NCBI RefSeq assembly: GCF_013393325.1
Contig: NZ_QJRC01000102.1
Span: 119,008 to 183,007, forward strand
Source: Pseudomonas hunanensis
Lineage (GTDB): Bacteria > Pseudomonadota > Gammaproteobacteria > Pseudomonadales > Pseudomonadaceae
Direction: 5' to 3'
Length of the DNA: 64,000 nucleotides
Shown here one piece after another: positions 36,350-45,633 of the stretch (the first letter of the stretch is position 1; each line of letters opens with the position of its first letter). The notes below the pieces were generated by a model, which did not search any database, had not been told where the DNA came from, and was given only the letters and a program-made list of their open reading frames with translations. The position numbers and the translations under genes were made by a program.

Positions 36350-37117
36350 TCAGGCCCGCACGTAACGCTGGCGCAGCACATCGCTCAACGCGTCCACCAG
36401 CAACACCAGCACCAGCATCCCGATAATCACCGTGCTGGCCTGGGCCTCCTGGAAAAGGCTCAAGGTGGTGTACAACATCTGCCCCAACCCACCGGCACCG
36501 ACAAACCCCAGCACGCTGGCCATGCGGATGTTGTTTTCCCAGCGGTACAAGCTGTAGGCCAGCAACTGCGGCCACAGGTTGGGCAAGGTACCAAAGCAGA
36601 ACGCCGCCACCTGGCTACCGCCCTGCAGGCGGATCGCCGCCGCAGGCTCCGGCGGCGCATTTTCCAAGGCCTCGGCAAACAAGCGCCCCAGCACACCAGC
36701 GGTGTGCAGCGCCAAAGCCAGGGTACCGGCATTGGGCCCAAGGCCGGCCGCCAATACCGTCAGCGCGGCCCACACCAGCTCTGGAATGGCGCGCAGAGCA
36801 TTCAGCAGCAACCGCGCGGCGCCCTGCAACGGCCAACCGAAGCGGCCAGCCGCCGGCAGCGCCAGCAACATCCCCAATACCATCGCCAACAAGGTGCCCA
36901 GGCCAGACATGGCCAGTGTCTCCAGCGCCCCACGCCATACTGCCTTCAGGTGCCCGGCAGACAGGTCCGGGTGCAGAAAACGCCCGGCGTATTCGCCCAT
37001 CTGCCCCAGCCCGCCGTTGCCGACCAGGGCTTGCAGGTCCAGCTCCAGGTAAGTGAACGAAGCCACCACCGACGCCACGATTGCAGCCAGCAGCAACAGG
37101 TTGATCACCCGGTTCAT
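36350..37117 (-). CDS. PhnE-like ABC transporter permease 2
   Basis: This 255-aa permease has five to six membrane segments and a binding-protein-dependent transport motif (ENAPPEPAAAIRLQGGS, then GFVGAGGLGQML). It is the last gene of a four-gene minus-strand ABC unit. Its start overlaps the preceding permease stop by 4 nt. Confidence 0.88.
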   Translation of the reverse strand: MNRVINLLLLAAIVASVVASFTYLELDLQALVGNGGLGQMGEYAGRFLHPDLSAGHLKAVWRGALETLAMSGLGTLLAMVLGMLLALPAAGRFGWPLQGAARLLLNALRAIPELVWAALTVLAAGLGPNAGTLALALHTAGVLGRLFAEALENAPPEPAAAIRLQGGSQVAAFCFGTLPNLWPQLLAYSLYRWENNIRMASVLGFVGAGGLGQMLYTTLSLFQEAQASTVIIGMLVLVLLVDALSDVLRQRYVRA

Positions 37118-37941
37118 GCCAGCCTCCAGCGCAACAGGCGGCTCAGCAGGTCGGCCAGAATCACCAACAGCAGGAACGTCAGCAGCATGCTGGCTACCTC
37201 CGCACCCGCGAACATGCGCATCGACAGGTCGATCTGCTGCCCCAGGCCGCCAGCGCCGACAAAGCCCATCACCACCGAAGCCCGCACCGCGCATTCCCAG
37301 CGGTACACGGTGTACGACACAACTTCGGAAGCGGCATTGGGCAGGATGCCGTATAGAAACGCCGCCAGCCGGCCACTGCCCGCCTGCAACAACGCGTGGG
37401 CCGGACGCTGGTCCACCGATTCGAAAATCTCGGCGTAAACCTTGCCGAGCATGCCGCTATAGGTGATGGCGATCGCCAGAACACCCGCCGTCGGCCCCAG
37501 CCCCACGGCCCGTACGAACAACAGCGCCCAGACAATTTCCGGCACGCTACGCAGGAAAATCAACAACCCGCGCACCGGCAGGCGCAGCAGCCGCGACCAC
37601 AACCCAGCGCGACCTCCACGAGAGGCGGCGCGCAACGACAAGGCGCGGCTGGCCAGCAGCCCTGTCGGGACTGCAAGCAGCAACGCCAACGCCATGCCAG
37701 CGGTGGCCACGGCCAGGGTCTGCAGCGTGGCTTCATACAACAGCGCGATAAAATCAGCATCATGTGCCGGCGGCCAGAAGGCGCTAGTGAAACTGGCGAT
37801 CTGCTGACGGTTGTCCGCCTGCAACAGCACCCAAGGGTTCAGTTCGCTCAACTGGATACCCGGCCATAGCACCGCCACGGCCAGCAAGGCCAGCAGCAAC
37901 CGTGGCAACGATGCCGGGTCGCGGGCGTCGGCCCTCAACAT
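37114..37941 (-). CDS. PhnE-like ABC transporter permease 1
   Basis: This 275-aa permease is homologous in layout to its partner, with the EAA-loop-like stretch ESVDQRPAHALLQAGSGR and VVMGFVGAGGLGQQIDL. It overlaps the ATPase gene by 7 nt. The two permeases probably form a heterodimeric channel. Confidence 0.88.
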   Translation of the reverse strand: MLRADARDPASLPRLLLALLAVAVLWPGIQLSELNPWVLLQADNRQQIASFTSAFWPPAHDADFIALLYEATLQTLAVATAGMALALLLAVPTGLLASRALSLRAASRGGRAGLWSRLLRLPVRGLLIFLRSVPEIVWALLFVRAVGLGPTAGVLAIAITYSGMLGKVYAEIFESVDQRPAHALLQAGSGRLAAFLYGILPNAASEVVSYTVYRWECAVRASVVMGFVGAGGLGQQIDLSMRMFAGAEVASMLLTFLLLVILADLLSRLLRWRLA

Positions 37942-38744
37942 CTCGGGATCTGCACGGTCAGGGTAGGCCCCTGGGTTGGTGGCGAAGCCAGTTGTTCGTT
38001 GGCGTACAGTGCATCGAGCATGTGCTCGGTAACCGCTTGGGCCGGGCAGTCGAATACCACCTGACCTTCACGAATACCGATCACCCGCGGGAAATGCGCC
38101 AGCGCCAACTCGACGGCATGCAGGCTTGCCACCAGGGTCACGCCGTTAGTCTGGGCATGGCGATTGAGCAAGGCCAGGCTGTGATCGGCCAGCACCGGGT
38201 CCATGGCCGACACCGGCTCGTCGGTCAACAACACCTGCGGCCGCTGATACAACGCGCGGGCAATGCCCACCCGTTGCAACTGGCCACCCGACAATTGCCC
38301 ACACTGCACGAACAGCTTGTCGGCCAGGCCCAGCTCGGCCAACACCTGGCGCGCACCCGGCACATCGCTGGGGTATAGCAGGTTAAGCAAACCGCGCAGC
38401 ACACCCCACTGCCCCAGGCGGCCAGCCAACACCGCTGTCACCACCCGCTGACGCGGCGGCAAAGGCGGCGCCTGATGCACCAGGCCAACCCGCGCGCGCA
38501 GGCGCTGACGAGCCCTTGCCGACAACGCCCAAGGCTGCTCACCGAGCAGTTCCAGGCGCCCGCCGCTGGGCTGGATGGCCGTGGCCATCACATGCAGCAA
38601 GCTGGACTTGCCCGCCCCCGACGGCCCGATGATGGCGATGCGTTCACCCTGCCCGATGCGCAGGCTGATCGTTTCAAGCGCACGTACCTGGCCATGGCGC
38701 AGGCTGGCAGCGTGCAGATGGATTGCCACGTTCGAAGCGGTCAC
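37935..38744 (-). CDS. PhnC-like ABC transporter ATPase
   Basis: This 269-aa ATPase has Walker A GPSGAGKS (40-47), the signature LSGGQLQRVGIARAL and Walker B VLLTDEP. It overlaps the binding-protein gene by 4 nt. It energises the two adjacent permeases. Confidence 0.92.
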   Translation of the reverse strand: MTASNVAIHLHAASLRHGQVRALETISLRIGQGERIAIIGPSGAGKSSLLHVMATAIQPSGGRLELLGEQPWALSARARQRLRARVGLVHQAPPLPPRQRVVTAVLAGRLGQWGVLRGLLNLLYPSDVPGARQVLAELGLADKLFVQCGQLSGGQLQRVGIARALYQRPQVLLTDEPVSAMDPVLADHSLALLNRHAQTNGVTLVASLHAVELALAHFPRVIGIREGQVVFDCPAQAVTEHMLDALYANEQLASPPTQGPTLTVQIPRC

Positions 38745-39595
38745 TTGAGCAGGCCGGCCTCGCGTGCGGCTTGTTCGGTGCCCACGTAGTTCTCAGGCTT
38801 GGTTTCGATGAAGCGGCTGGCGGCCTGCAGGTCGAGGATCGCCTTGTGCTCCGGGTTGGCCGGGTCAAGGCCAAGGAAGGCTTGCTTGATCTTCTCTTTC
38901 AACGCCGGGTCCATGTTGCCGCGCACGGTCCAGTTGTAGTCGAAGTAGGTCGGGGTGGTGGCGAACACTTTCACCTTGCTGGTATCGACCTTGCCTGCAT
39001 CCACCAGCTTCTGCCACACACTGGCGTTGAGCACGCCACCATCGACCTTGCCAGCCTGTACCCAGGCCACGGTGGCGTCATGGGCGCCGGAATAGGCCAC
39101 GCGGCTGAAGTACTCTTCAGGCTTGATGTTGTCTTGCTTGAGCATGAAGTAACGCGGCATCAGGCTGCCCGACGTGGACGAAATGGAACCAAAAGCAAAC
39201 GACTTGCCCTTAAGGTCCGCCAGGCTTTTCACGTCGGGGTTGGCAGTGATGAACTTGGAGGTGAACTGCGCGTCCTGTTCACGCTGCACCAGCGGTGTGG
39301 CGGTTGGGTCCTTCAAGTGCACCTGGACGAACGTGAAGCCGCCCAGCCAGGCCAGGTCGAGGCGGTCCGCGGCCAGCGACTCGACCACCGCCGGGTAATC
39401 GGCCACCGGTACGAACTTCACGTCCATGCCCAACTGCTTGGCCAGGTATTCGCCCAAGGGCTTGAACTTGCGCTGCAGTTCGGTCGGTGCTTCGTCGGGT
39501 ATGGCGCTGACCCGCAAGGTTTCAGCGGCCTGAACGACAACGGCGCAGCAAGACAACACAAGGCCGGCGGCGAGCGCCAGGGGGCGTTTGAGCAT
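38741..39595 (-). CDS. PhnD-like periplasmic binding protein, predicted selenate/selenium oxyanion type
   Basis: This 284-aa exported protein has a cleavable signal peptide ending near VQAAE and a phosphonate-type fold (VADYPAVVESLAADRLDLAWLGG, SFAFGSISSTSGSLMPRYFM). PhnD relatives encoded beside selD and mnmH are annotated as putative selenate binding proteins; the divergent selD-mnmH pair 138 nt away supports that here. A phosphonate or phosphite ligand is not excluded. It is the first gene of the unit. Confidence 0.85.
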   Translation of the reverse strand: MLKRPLALAAGLVLSCCAVVVQAAETLRVSAIPDEAPTELQRKFKPLGEYLAKQLGMDVKFVPVADYPAVVESLAADRLDLAWLGGFTFVQVHLKDPTATPLVQREQDAQFTSKFITANPDVKSLADLKGKSFAFGSISSTSGSLMPRYFMLKQDNIKPEEYFSRVAYSGAHDATVAWVQAGKVDGGVLNASVWQKLVDAGKVDTSKVKVFATTPTYFDYNWTVRGNMDPALKEKIKQAFLGLDPANPEHKAILDLQAASRFIETKPENYVGTEQAAREAGLLK

Positions 39596-39733
39596 GGGTG
39601 TTCTCCGGTTCAATAACGGGACGATGCCAACAAATCCGCCGACAAGTCCGCCGACAGTGGGAATTATAAGAGGCAAAGGCCCAAAGGCCAGCTTTGCTAC
39701 AATCGCGCAACAATTTGACCTGCTGAGGTACGT

Positions 39734-40768
39734 ATGAGCGAGCCGATTCGCCTGACCCAGTACAGCCACGGTGCCGGCTGTGGCTGCAAGATCTCCCCCA
39801 AGGTGCTGGACGTGATCCTCGCCGAAAGCGGTGCCCAGGCCCTGGACCCGAACCTGTGGGTTGGCAACGCCTCGCGCGACGACGCGGCCGTGTACGCGCT
39901 GGACGACGAGCGCGGCGTGGTCTCGACCACCGACTTCTTCATGCCGATCGTCGATGACCCGTACGACTTCGGCCGCATCGCCGCCACCAACGCCATCAGC
40001 GACATCTACGCCATGGGCGGCGACCCGTTGATGGCCATCGCCATCCTTGGCTGGCCGGTCAACGTGCTGCCACCGGAAGTGGCGCGCGAAGTGATCCGCG
40101 GCGGCCGAGCGGTATGTGCCGAAGCCGGTATCCCGCTGGCCGGCGGCCACTCCATCGACGCCCCTGAGCCCATCTTCGGCCTGGCCGTCACCGGTGTGGT
40201 CAGCAAGCGCCATCTCAAGCGCAACGACACCGCCTGCGCCGGCTGCCAGCTGTACCTGACCAAACCGCTGGGCATCGGCATCCTCACCACCGCCGAGAAA
40301 AAGGCCAAGCTGCGCGCGCAGGACCAGGGCCTGGCCCGCGACTGGATGTGCACCCTCAACACCCCCGGCAGCCGCTTCGGCAAGCTCGACGGGGTCAAGG
40401 CCATGACCGACGTCACCGGTTTCGGCCTGCTCGGCCACCTGGTGGAACTGGCCGAAGGCAGTGGCCTCACCGCACACCTGGACTACACCGCCGTGCCGCG
40501 TCTACCCAGCGTCGAGCACTACCTGGCCGAAGGCTGCATCCCCGGCGGAACCCTGCGCAATTACGACAGTTACGGGCACAAGATCGGCGCCCTCAGCGAC
40601 GAGCAGAAGCACCTGCTGTGCGACCCGCAAACCAGCGGTGGCCTGTTGGTGGCCGTTACCCCGAAGGGCGAAGCCGAGTTCCTTGCCGTGGCCGCCGAAC
40701 TGGGCCTGCAGTTGTCGCCGATCGGCAAGCTGGTCGAGCGACAGAGCCACGCGGTCGAGGTGATCTGA
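39734..40768 (+). CDS. selD: Selenide, water dikinase (selenophosphate synthase)
   Basis: This 344-aa enzyme has the glycine-rich active site GAGCGCK (C16, C18, K19), so it uses cysteine rather than selenocysteine. It makes selenophosphate from selenide and ATP, the donor for tRNA selenation and selenocysteine. Its stop overlaps the mnmH start (TGATG). Confidence 0.96.
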   Translation: MSEPIRLTQYSHGAGCGCKISPKVLDVILAESGAQALDPNLWVGNASRDDAAVYALDDERGVVSTTDFFMPIVDDPYDFGRIAATNAISDIYAMGGDPLMAIAILGWPVNVLPPEVAREVIRGGRAVCAEAGIPLAGGHSIDAPEPIFGLAVTGVVSKRHLKRNDTACAGCQLYLTKPLGIGILTTAEKKAKLRAQDQGLARDWMCTLNTPGSRFGKLDGVKAMTDVTGFGLLGHLVELAEGSGLTAHLDYTAVPRLPSVEHYLAEGCIPGGTLRNYDSYGHKIGALSDEQKHLLCDPQTSGGLLVAVTPKGEAEFLAVAAELGLQLSPIGKLVERQSHAVEVI

Positions 40769-41880
40769 TGCGCCCCGACTGCACCGACTTCCGTCAGCTA
40801 TTCCTCGACGACGTGCCGATGATGGACATGCGTGCCCCCGTCGAATTCGCCAAGGGCGCCTTCCCCGGTGTCGTCAACCTGCCGCTGATGAACGACCAGG
40901 AGCGGCAAAAGGTCGGCACCTGCTACAAACAGCAGGGCCAGGCCGCCGCCATCGCCCTTGGCCACCAGCTGGTCAGTGGCACCACCAAACAGGCACGCAT
41001 GGACGCCTGGGTGGCGTTCACCCAGGCTAACCCGCAAGGTTACCTGTACTGTTTCCGTGGTGGCCTGCGATCGCAGATCGTGCAAGGTTGGCTACGCGAT
41101 GAAGCGGGCATTCAGTACCCCCGTGTCAAAGGTGGCTACAAGGCCATGCGCACCTTCTTGCTGGAGACCACCCAACAGGCAGTGGCGCAATGCGATTTCG
41201 TATTGCTGGGCGGCCTGACGGGTACCGGCAAGACCGATGTATTGCACCAGCTGGACAACGTGCTCGACTTGGAGGGCCACGCCAACCATCGCGGTTCCAG
41301 CTTCGGCAAGCGCGCCACTGCGCAGCCGGCGCAGATCGATTTCGAAAACCAGCTGGCCATCGATGTACTGAAAAAACGCGCCCGCGGCTGCGAGCAGTTC
41401 GTGCTGGAAGATGAAGGCCGCATCGTCGGCAGTTGCACTGTGCCGCTGGAGTTGTACCAAGGCATGCAGCAGTACTCGCTGGTGTGGCTTGAGGACAGCT
41501 TTGCCAACCGCGTTGAGCGCATTTTGCGCGACTACGTGGTCAACCTGAGTGCCGAGTTTATCGCCGTGCATGGCGAGGAAGATGGCCGCCGCTTGTTCGC
41601 CGAGCGTATGCTGCAAAGCATGGCCAACATCTACAAGCGCTTGGGTGGCGAACGTTATCAGCGGCTGTCGGAGATCCTGCGCCTGGCCTTGGAAGAACAG
41701 CAGCGCAGCGGTGCAGTGGACCTGCACCGGGGCTGGATCGAAGGTTTGCTGAACGAGTACTACGACCCGATGTATGCCTACCAGCGTGCGGCGAAGGCCG
41801 AGCGCATCGAGTTTGCCGGGGATGCAGTGGAAGTGCGCGAGTACCTGAAGGCACGGGCGCGGCGACAACCTCACCATTAA
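40768..41880 (+). CDS. mnmH: tRNA 2-selenouridine synthase
   Basis: This 370-aa protein (formerly SelU/YbbB) has an N-terminal rhodanese domain with catalytic C95 (LYCFRGGLRS) and a P-loop domain (GLTGTGKT, 149-156). It replaces sulfur with selenium at wobble mnm5s2U34, using SelD product. It shares one base with selD and is probably co-translated. Confidence 0.96.
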   Translation: MRPDCTDFRQLFLDDVPMMDMRAPVEFAKGAFPGVVNLPLMNDQERQKVGTCYKQQGQAAAIALGHQLVSGTTKQARMDAWVAFTQANPQGYLYCFRGGLRSQIVQGWLRDEAGIQYPRVKGGYKAMRTFLLETTQQAVAQCDFVLLGGLTGTGKTDVLHQLDNVLDLEGHANHRGSSFGKRATAQPAQIDFENQLAIDVLKKRARGCEQFVLEDEGRIVGSCTVPLELYQGMQQYSLVWLEDSFANRVERILRDYVVNLSAEFIAVHGEEDGRRLFAERMLQSMANIYKRLGGERYQRLSEILRLALEEQQRSGAVDLHRGWIEGLLNEYYDPMYAYQRAAKAERIEFAGDAVEVREYLKARARRQPHH

Positions 41881-41916
41881 CACCGGTACAGCCGAACTCA
41901 TCAACCGCGTCGCCTG

Positions 41917-42000
41917 CTTCGCGGGTAAACCCGCTCCCACAGGGACCGCGCTGCACTTGAGAACTGCACCCTACCTGTGGGAGCGGGTTTACCCGCGAAG
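41917..42000. repeat. REPIN-like pair of inverted REP elements
   Basis: Two 27-bp perfect inverted copies (41917-41943 and 41974-42000), each containing GGGTAAACCCGCTCCCACAG in one orientation, flank a 30-nt spacer. This is the REP-doublet arrangement mobilised in trans by RAYT transposases in Pseudomonas. It lies between the convergent mnmH and LprI-like genes. Confidence 0.9.
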
Positions 42001-42018
42001 AGGCCGGTGCAGGCCACC

Positions 42019-42405
42019 TCACTGCCCCGGGCTGAGCACCCGTTCCAGCTCCGCAGCCCGGTCGCGGGTCATGCTCATTACGCAGGTACCGCCTTCGAGC
42101 TGCGCCAGGGTCCCGCCACTGGCCTGCACATGAAACTGGCAATTGCCATCGCGGTAGGCCATCCACTTGCGTTGTACCTCCCGCAGGTTCTTCTGCTGCC
42201 CGGCCTCCAGCTTGCCCATCAATTGCTTGTACACCCGGTTCAGACGCTGGTCCTGTACTTGCGTTTCAGCGTTGATGCACGCGCTCATGGCCACCGTGCT
42301 GGAAGCCTTGTCCATGCATTGCCCGTAGGCCGCCGTATAATCTTCTGCCACGGCCAGCGGCAGCACGCAGGCCAGTGCCAGGCCTGCCAGGTAATGCTTG
42401 ATCAT
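42019..42405 (-). CDS. LprI-family (DUF1311) small periplasmic protein
   Basis: This 128-aa protein has a signal peptide (cut near AVAE). The DUF1311 pattern follows, with four cysteines (YGQC, SACINAE, GNCQ, GTCVM), the helical stretch LNRVYKQLMGKL and RKWMAYRDGNC. Some members inhibit lysozyme. AAGGAGG precedes the ATG at 42405. Its lysozyme role here is inferred only from family. Confidence 0.8.
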   Translation of the reverse strand: MIKHYLAGLALACVLPLAVAEDYTAAYGQCMDKASSTVAMSACINAETQVQDQRLNRVYKQLMGKLEAGQQKNLREVQRKWMAYRDGNCQFHVQASGGTLAQLEGGTCVMSMTRDRAAELERVLSPGQ

Positions 42406-42425
42406 GCTAACCCTCCTTGTGGGAA

Positions 42426-42965
42426 TCAAAGTGACTGCGGCTGTTCTGGCGGCATCAACACCTTGCCCGGCTCGAAGCGCAGCGACGGTATCTGCGTTGC
42501 CCAGTAGAGCGCAACGGCCAGCGCCGCAATCAACGCCACATCGAGCCAATTCCAGCCCGGCATGTCGTCGGCGCTGCGCGCCTTCCAGCAATGCCAGGCC
42601 TGGCCCAGGCAGAACACCCCCATTGCCGCCAGCCACAGGTAGAAACCGGCGCCAAAGCCGACCCGCTCATGAAACGCGTAGCTCTGGTTGTCCGGCAAGC
42701 GGTCAATTCCGAAACTACTGGCGGCCAGGTAGACAGCAGCCAGCCCTGCCAGCAAGGCCAGCCTGCGGAACCGTCGGTGGGCAAGAACCGCCAGGGCCAG
42801 CAGCGGGTTGGCGAACCATTGGTACAAACCGAAGGGCATGCCCCATGGCCCGTACAGCAGCATCTGCAAGGCCGGCATGTGGCGCTCGCCGCTCAGCAGC
42901 GCGCCATCGAAAAACAGGGCGAGCAGATACAGCAGCAGGCTGATGCTCAAGTAGAAAACGGGCAA
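42426..42965 (-). CDS. Hypothetical inner-membrane protein
   Basis: This 179-aa protein has about four hydrophobic segments (3-22, ~48-65, ~70-85, ~105-122 and ~142-157) and a conserved-looking loop HERVGFGAGFYLW. I do not recognise the family. It lies 20 nt upstream of the LprI-like gene on the same strand and may share its transcript. Confidence 0.7.
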   Translation of the reverse strand: MPVFYLSISLLLYLLALFFDGALLSGERHMPALQMLLYGPWGMPFGLYQWFANPLLALAVLAHRRFRRLALLAGLAAVYLAASSFGIDRLPDNQSYAFHERVGFGAGFYLWLAAMGVFCLGQAWHCWKARSADDMPGWNWLDVALIAALAVALYWATQIPSLRFEPGKVLMPPEQPQSL

Positions 42966-43031
42966 GGGACATACCTGGGGAAGCGGGACAGGCTACGACC
43001 TTAACTCAGGCCCTGCCCCGCTTCCAAACCT

Positions 43032-45557
43032 TCAATAAGTGCCGCGCAGGGTCACCATGAAGTTGCGTGGCTCGCCATAGTAGTTGCCGTAGGTCGAGGT
43101 ACCCACGGTTTCGTAGTACTTCTTGTCGAACAGGTTGTTGCCGTTGAGCGTGACGTTCCAATGGTCGTCGACACGGTATTCGACCAGGGCGTTCCAGATG
43201 GCGTAGCCGCTCTGGTCGAAATCGAAGGGCACATTCTGTTGCACCAGCTTGCCGCTGCTGTCGTAGCGGTTGACTTCACCAGTGGCGTAGGTAGCGCTTT
43301 GCACCTGCACACCTCCACCCACTTTGAAGTCGCTGAAGATGCCCGGTAGGCGGTAAGTGGTGTACAGCTTGAACAGGTGCTTGGGCATTACCGTGCTCAG
43401 CGGGGCGTCGGAGCTGCGGTTACGGTTGAGGTTGAAGGTGTAGCCACCCACCAGCATCCAGTCAGGCAACAGCTCGCCGGACAGCTCCATGTCGATGCCC
43501 TTGCTCACGACCTTGCCGTTGGGCACATAGCAGCAGCTACCGGAGAAGCCGGCGAAACTCGCCGGGAAGTTCGGGTCCTGGACCGCTTCGTTTTCGCGGG
43601 TGGTGTAGTACAGCGCCACGCTGGCATTGAGCGCACCATTGAACAACTCGCCCTTTAGGCCGGTCTCGTAGGTTTTTCCGGTCATAGGCTCAAGCGCCGT
43701 ACCGGTTTCGGCGGGGCCGCTGATCTTGCTGGACTGCGGCCGGTAGATCTCCGAATAGCTGGCATAGGCCGACCATTGATCGTCCAGGTCGTACACCAGG
43801 CCACCGAACGGCGTGACCTTGGTGCCAATGCGCTGCTCGGGGCTGGTCCTGGACACATTAGTGGTCAAGGCATTGGTGTAGGTCTGCCAGAAGTGGAAGC
43901 GCTGGGCACGCGCCCCGACGATCAGGTGCAGCGGCTCGGCCAGCTGCAGGCGCAGGCTGCCATACAAACCATACTGGCGTTGCGAATTGGGGCTGTAGTC
44001 ACGCTTGTAGTCACGCCCGTTGCCAGGGTCGTCGAACGCCGAGCTGTCGGGGTCGAACACGTTGGCCGGCGAGCCCGATGCAGCGTAGGGGGCGGTGCCC
44101 AGCCAACGGCTGTCGATCTTCTGGTAGTCGGCCCCGAAAACCACTTCGTGGTCCAGGCCAAAGGCCTGGAAGTGCCCGGACACGTTAGCGTCGTACAGGT
44201 GCTGCTCGTTCTCCTGGCGGGTCGACGTGCCGTACCAGGTCGCGCCGGTATTGGTCACCGGGTCTACCGCGTTCAGGGTGGTGGCGGTCTTGAACAGCCC
44301 GAGGTCCCAAGTGTTGGTGTAACTGAGATTGAGCTTCCAATCGTCGTTGAAGCGGTGGTCTACCTTGGCGAAGTACTCGCGCGCGGTGGCATCCAGGTAG
44401 GCCCAGTTCTTGGTCAGGCCAGTGTGCCGCGGCAGGTTCAGATCAGCACCGTTGCTATAGCGCGGCACCGCGCTGTTGCTGCCGGTTTCGTGGGACTTGT
44501 TGTAACGGGCGCCGAAGGTAAGCATGGTGTCGTCGGTAACGTCCGCCTCAAGCACGCCATACACCAGCGGCCGCTCGGTGGCGCGGTTGTCGGTGAAGTA
44601 CTGTCGGTCGGTATTGGACATCACCAAGCGCCCACGTAGGCGGCCATCCCAGCCCAGCGGGCCGGACAGGTCGAACTCCTGGCGATAGTTGTCCCAACTG
44701 CCGGCCGACAGGGTCAGCTTGAGCTGGTTGTAGGCGGTGGGCCGCTTGCGCACCATGTTGATGATGCCGCCCGGGTCACCCGAGCCGCCATACAGTGCAG
44801 CGGTACCTCGCAGCACTTCGATGTGGTCGAACTCGGCCAACTCGAAGATGTTCGACGAGTAGAACGAGCCCATGGCGGTGCCCAACGCCTGCGGCGCAGC
44901 GCCGTCGATCTGCAGGTTCTGGATGCTGAAGCCGCGTGAAAGGAAGTCCTGGGTACGGAAGGTGGTGCTCTGGGTGACGATGCCCGGCGTTACTTTCATC
45001 GCCTGGTTGATGTCGGTCAGTTGCTGGTCTTCGATCAGTTGGCGGGTCACCGTCGACACCGATTGCGGCGTCTGGCGCAGGCTGGTGGGGCTCTTGGAGC
45101 CGACGCTGATCAAGCCTGGCGCATACGAGCCGGTGTTCTCGGTACTCTCGCCCATGCCCTGCCCGGCCACGGTGGTCACGCCCAGTTCCAGCGCGTCACC
45201 ACTCACGGCCACCAGCGGCTCTGCCACCAGCCGGTAGCCGTTGTCGCTGCGTGCCACCCGGTAGCCGCTGCCAGCCAGCAGCACGGCAAAACCGCTGTCC
45301 ACCGAATACAGGCCATGCAGGCCATTGCTTTGCAAACCGGCCAGCGCTTCGGGGGTGAAGGCCAGCGACACGGCGGCTTGCTGGGCATAGCTGCCAAGGG
45401 CCTCGGCCAGCTTGCCGGCAGGCACATCGAAGCTACGGCGGGCGGCCTCCTCGGCCACGGCCGGCAAGGCCGCAACGGAGAAGACCAGCCCGGCGCAGGA
45501 CAGGCGCAAGGCCAGGGCTAGCGGGCTGAGGACGGGGTGGCCAGGAAATCGGCGCAT
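43032..45557 (-). CDS. TonB-dependent siderophore receptor with STN domain (second copy of the cassette)
   Basis: This ~841-aa receptor has a signal peptide (~12-37), an STN signalling domain (SFDVPAGKLAEALGSYAQQA) and a plug (TPQSVSTVTRQLIEDQQLTD, HIEVLRGTAALYGGSGDPG). The barrel ends LRGTY, with a terminal aromatic residue. The ATG at 45557 has AAGGAGC upstream. It forms a transducer set with the next two genes. It is clearly different in sequence from the receptor at 29774. Confidence 0.93.
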   Translation of the reverse strand: MRRFPGHPVLSPLALALRLSCAGLVFSVAALPAVAEEAARRSFDVPAGKLAEALGSYAQQAAVSLAFTPEALAGLQSNGLHGLYSVDSGFAVLLAGSGYRVARSDNGYRLVAEPLVAVSGDALELGVTTVAGQGMGESTENTGSYAPGLISVGSKSPTSLRQTPQSVSTVTRQLIEDQQLTDINQAMKVTPGIVTQSTTFRTQDFLSRGFSIQNLQIDGAAPQALGTAMGSFYSSNIFELAEFDHIEVLRGTAALYGGSGDPGGIINMVRKRPTAYNQLKLTLSAGSWDNYRQEFDLSGPLGWDGRLRGRLVMSNTDRQYFTDNRATERPLVYGVLEADVTDDTMLTFGARYNKSHETGSNSAVPRYSNGADLNLPRHTGLTKNWAYLDATAREYFAKVDHRFNDDWKLNLSYTNTWDLGLFKTATTLNAVDPVTNTGATWYGTSTRQENEQHLYDANVSGHFQAFGLDHEVVFGADYQKIDSRWLGTAPYAASGSPANVFDPDSSAFDDPGNGRDYKRDYSPNSQRQYGLYGSLRLQLAEPLHLIVGARAQRFHFWQTYTNALTTNVSRTSPEQRIGTKVTPFGGLVYDLDDQWSAYASYSEIYRPQSSKISGPAETGTALEPMTGKTYETGLKGELFNGALNASVALYYTTRENEAVQDPNFPASFAGFSGSCCYVPNGKVVSKGIDMELSGELLPDWMLVGGYTFNLNRNRSSDAPLSTVMPKHLFKLYTTYRLPGIFSDFKVGGGVQVQSATYATGEVNRYDSSGKLVQQNVPFDFDQSGYAIWNALVEYRVDDHWNVTLNGNNLFDKKYYETVGTSTYGNYYGEPRNFMVTLRGTY

Positions 45558-45633
45558 GGTGGATCGGCTCCTTGTTCTTGATCGGTTGGCCTCTTGTTTG
45601 ACGGGCCAGCGCACAGAAGCGGAACCACCTTGA

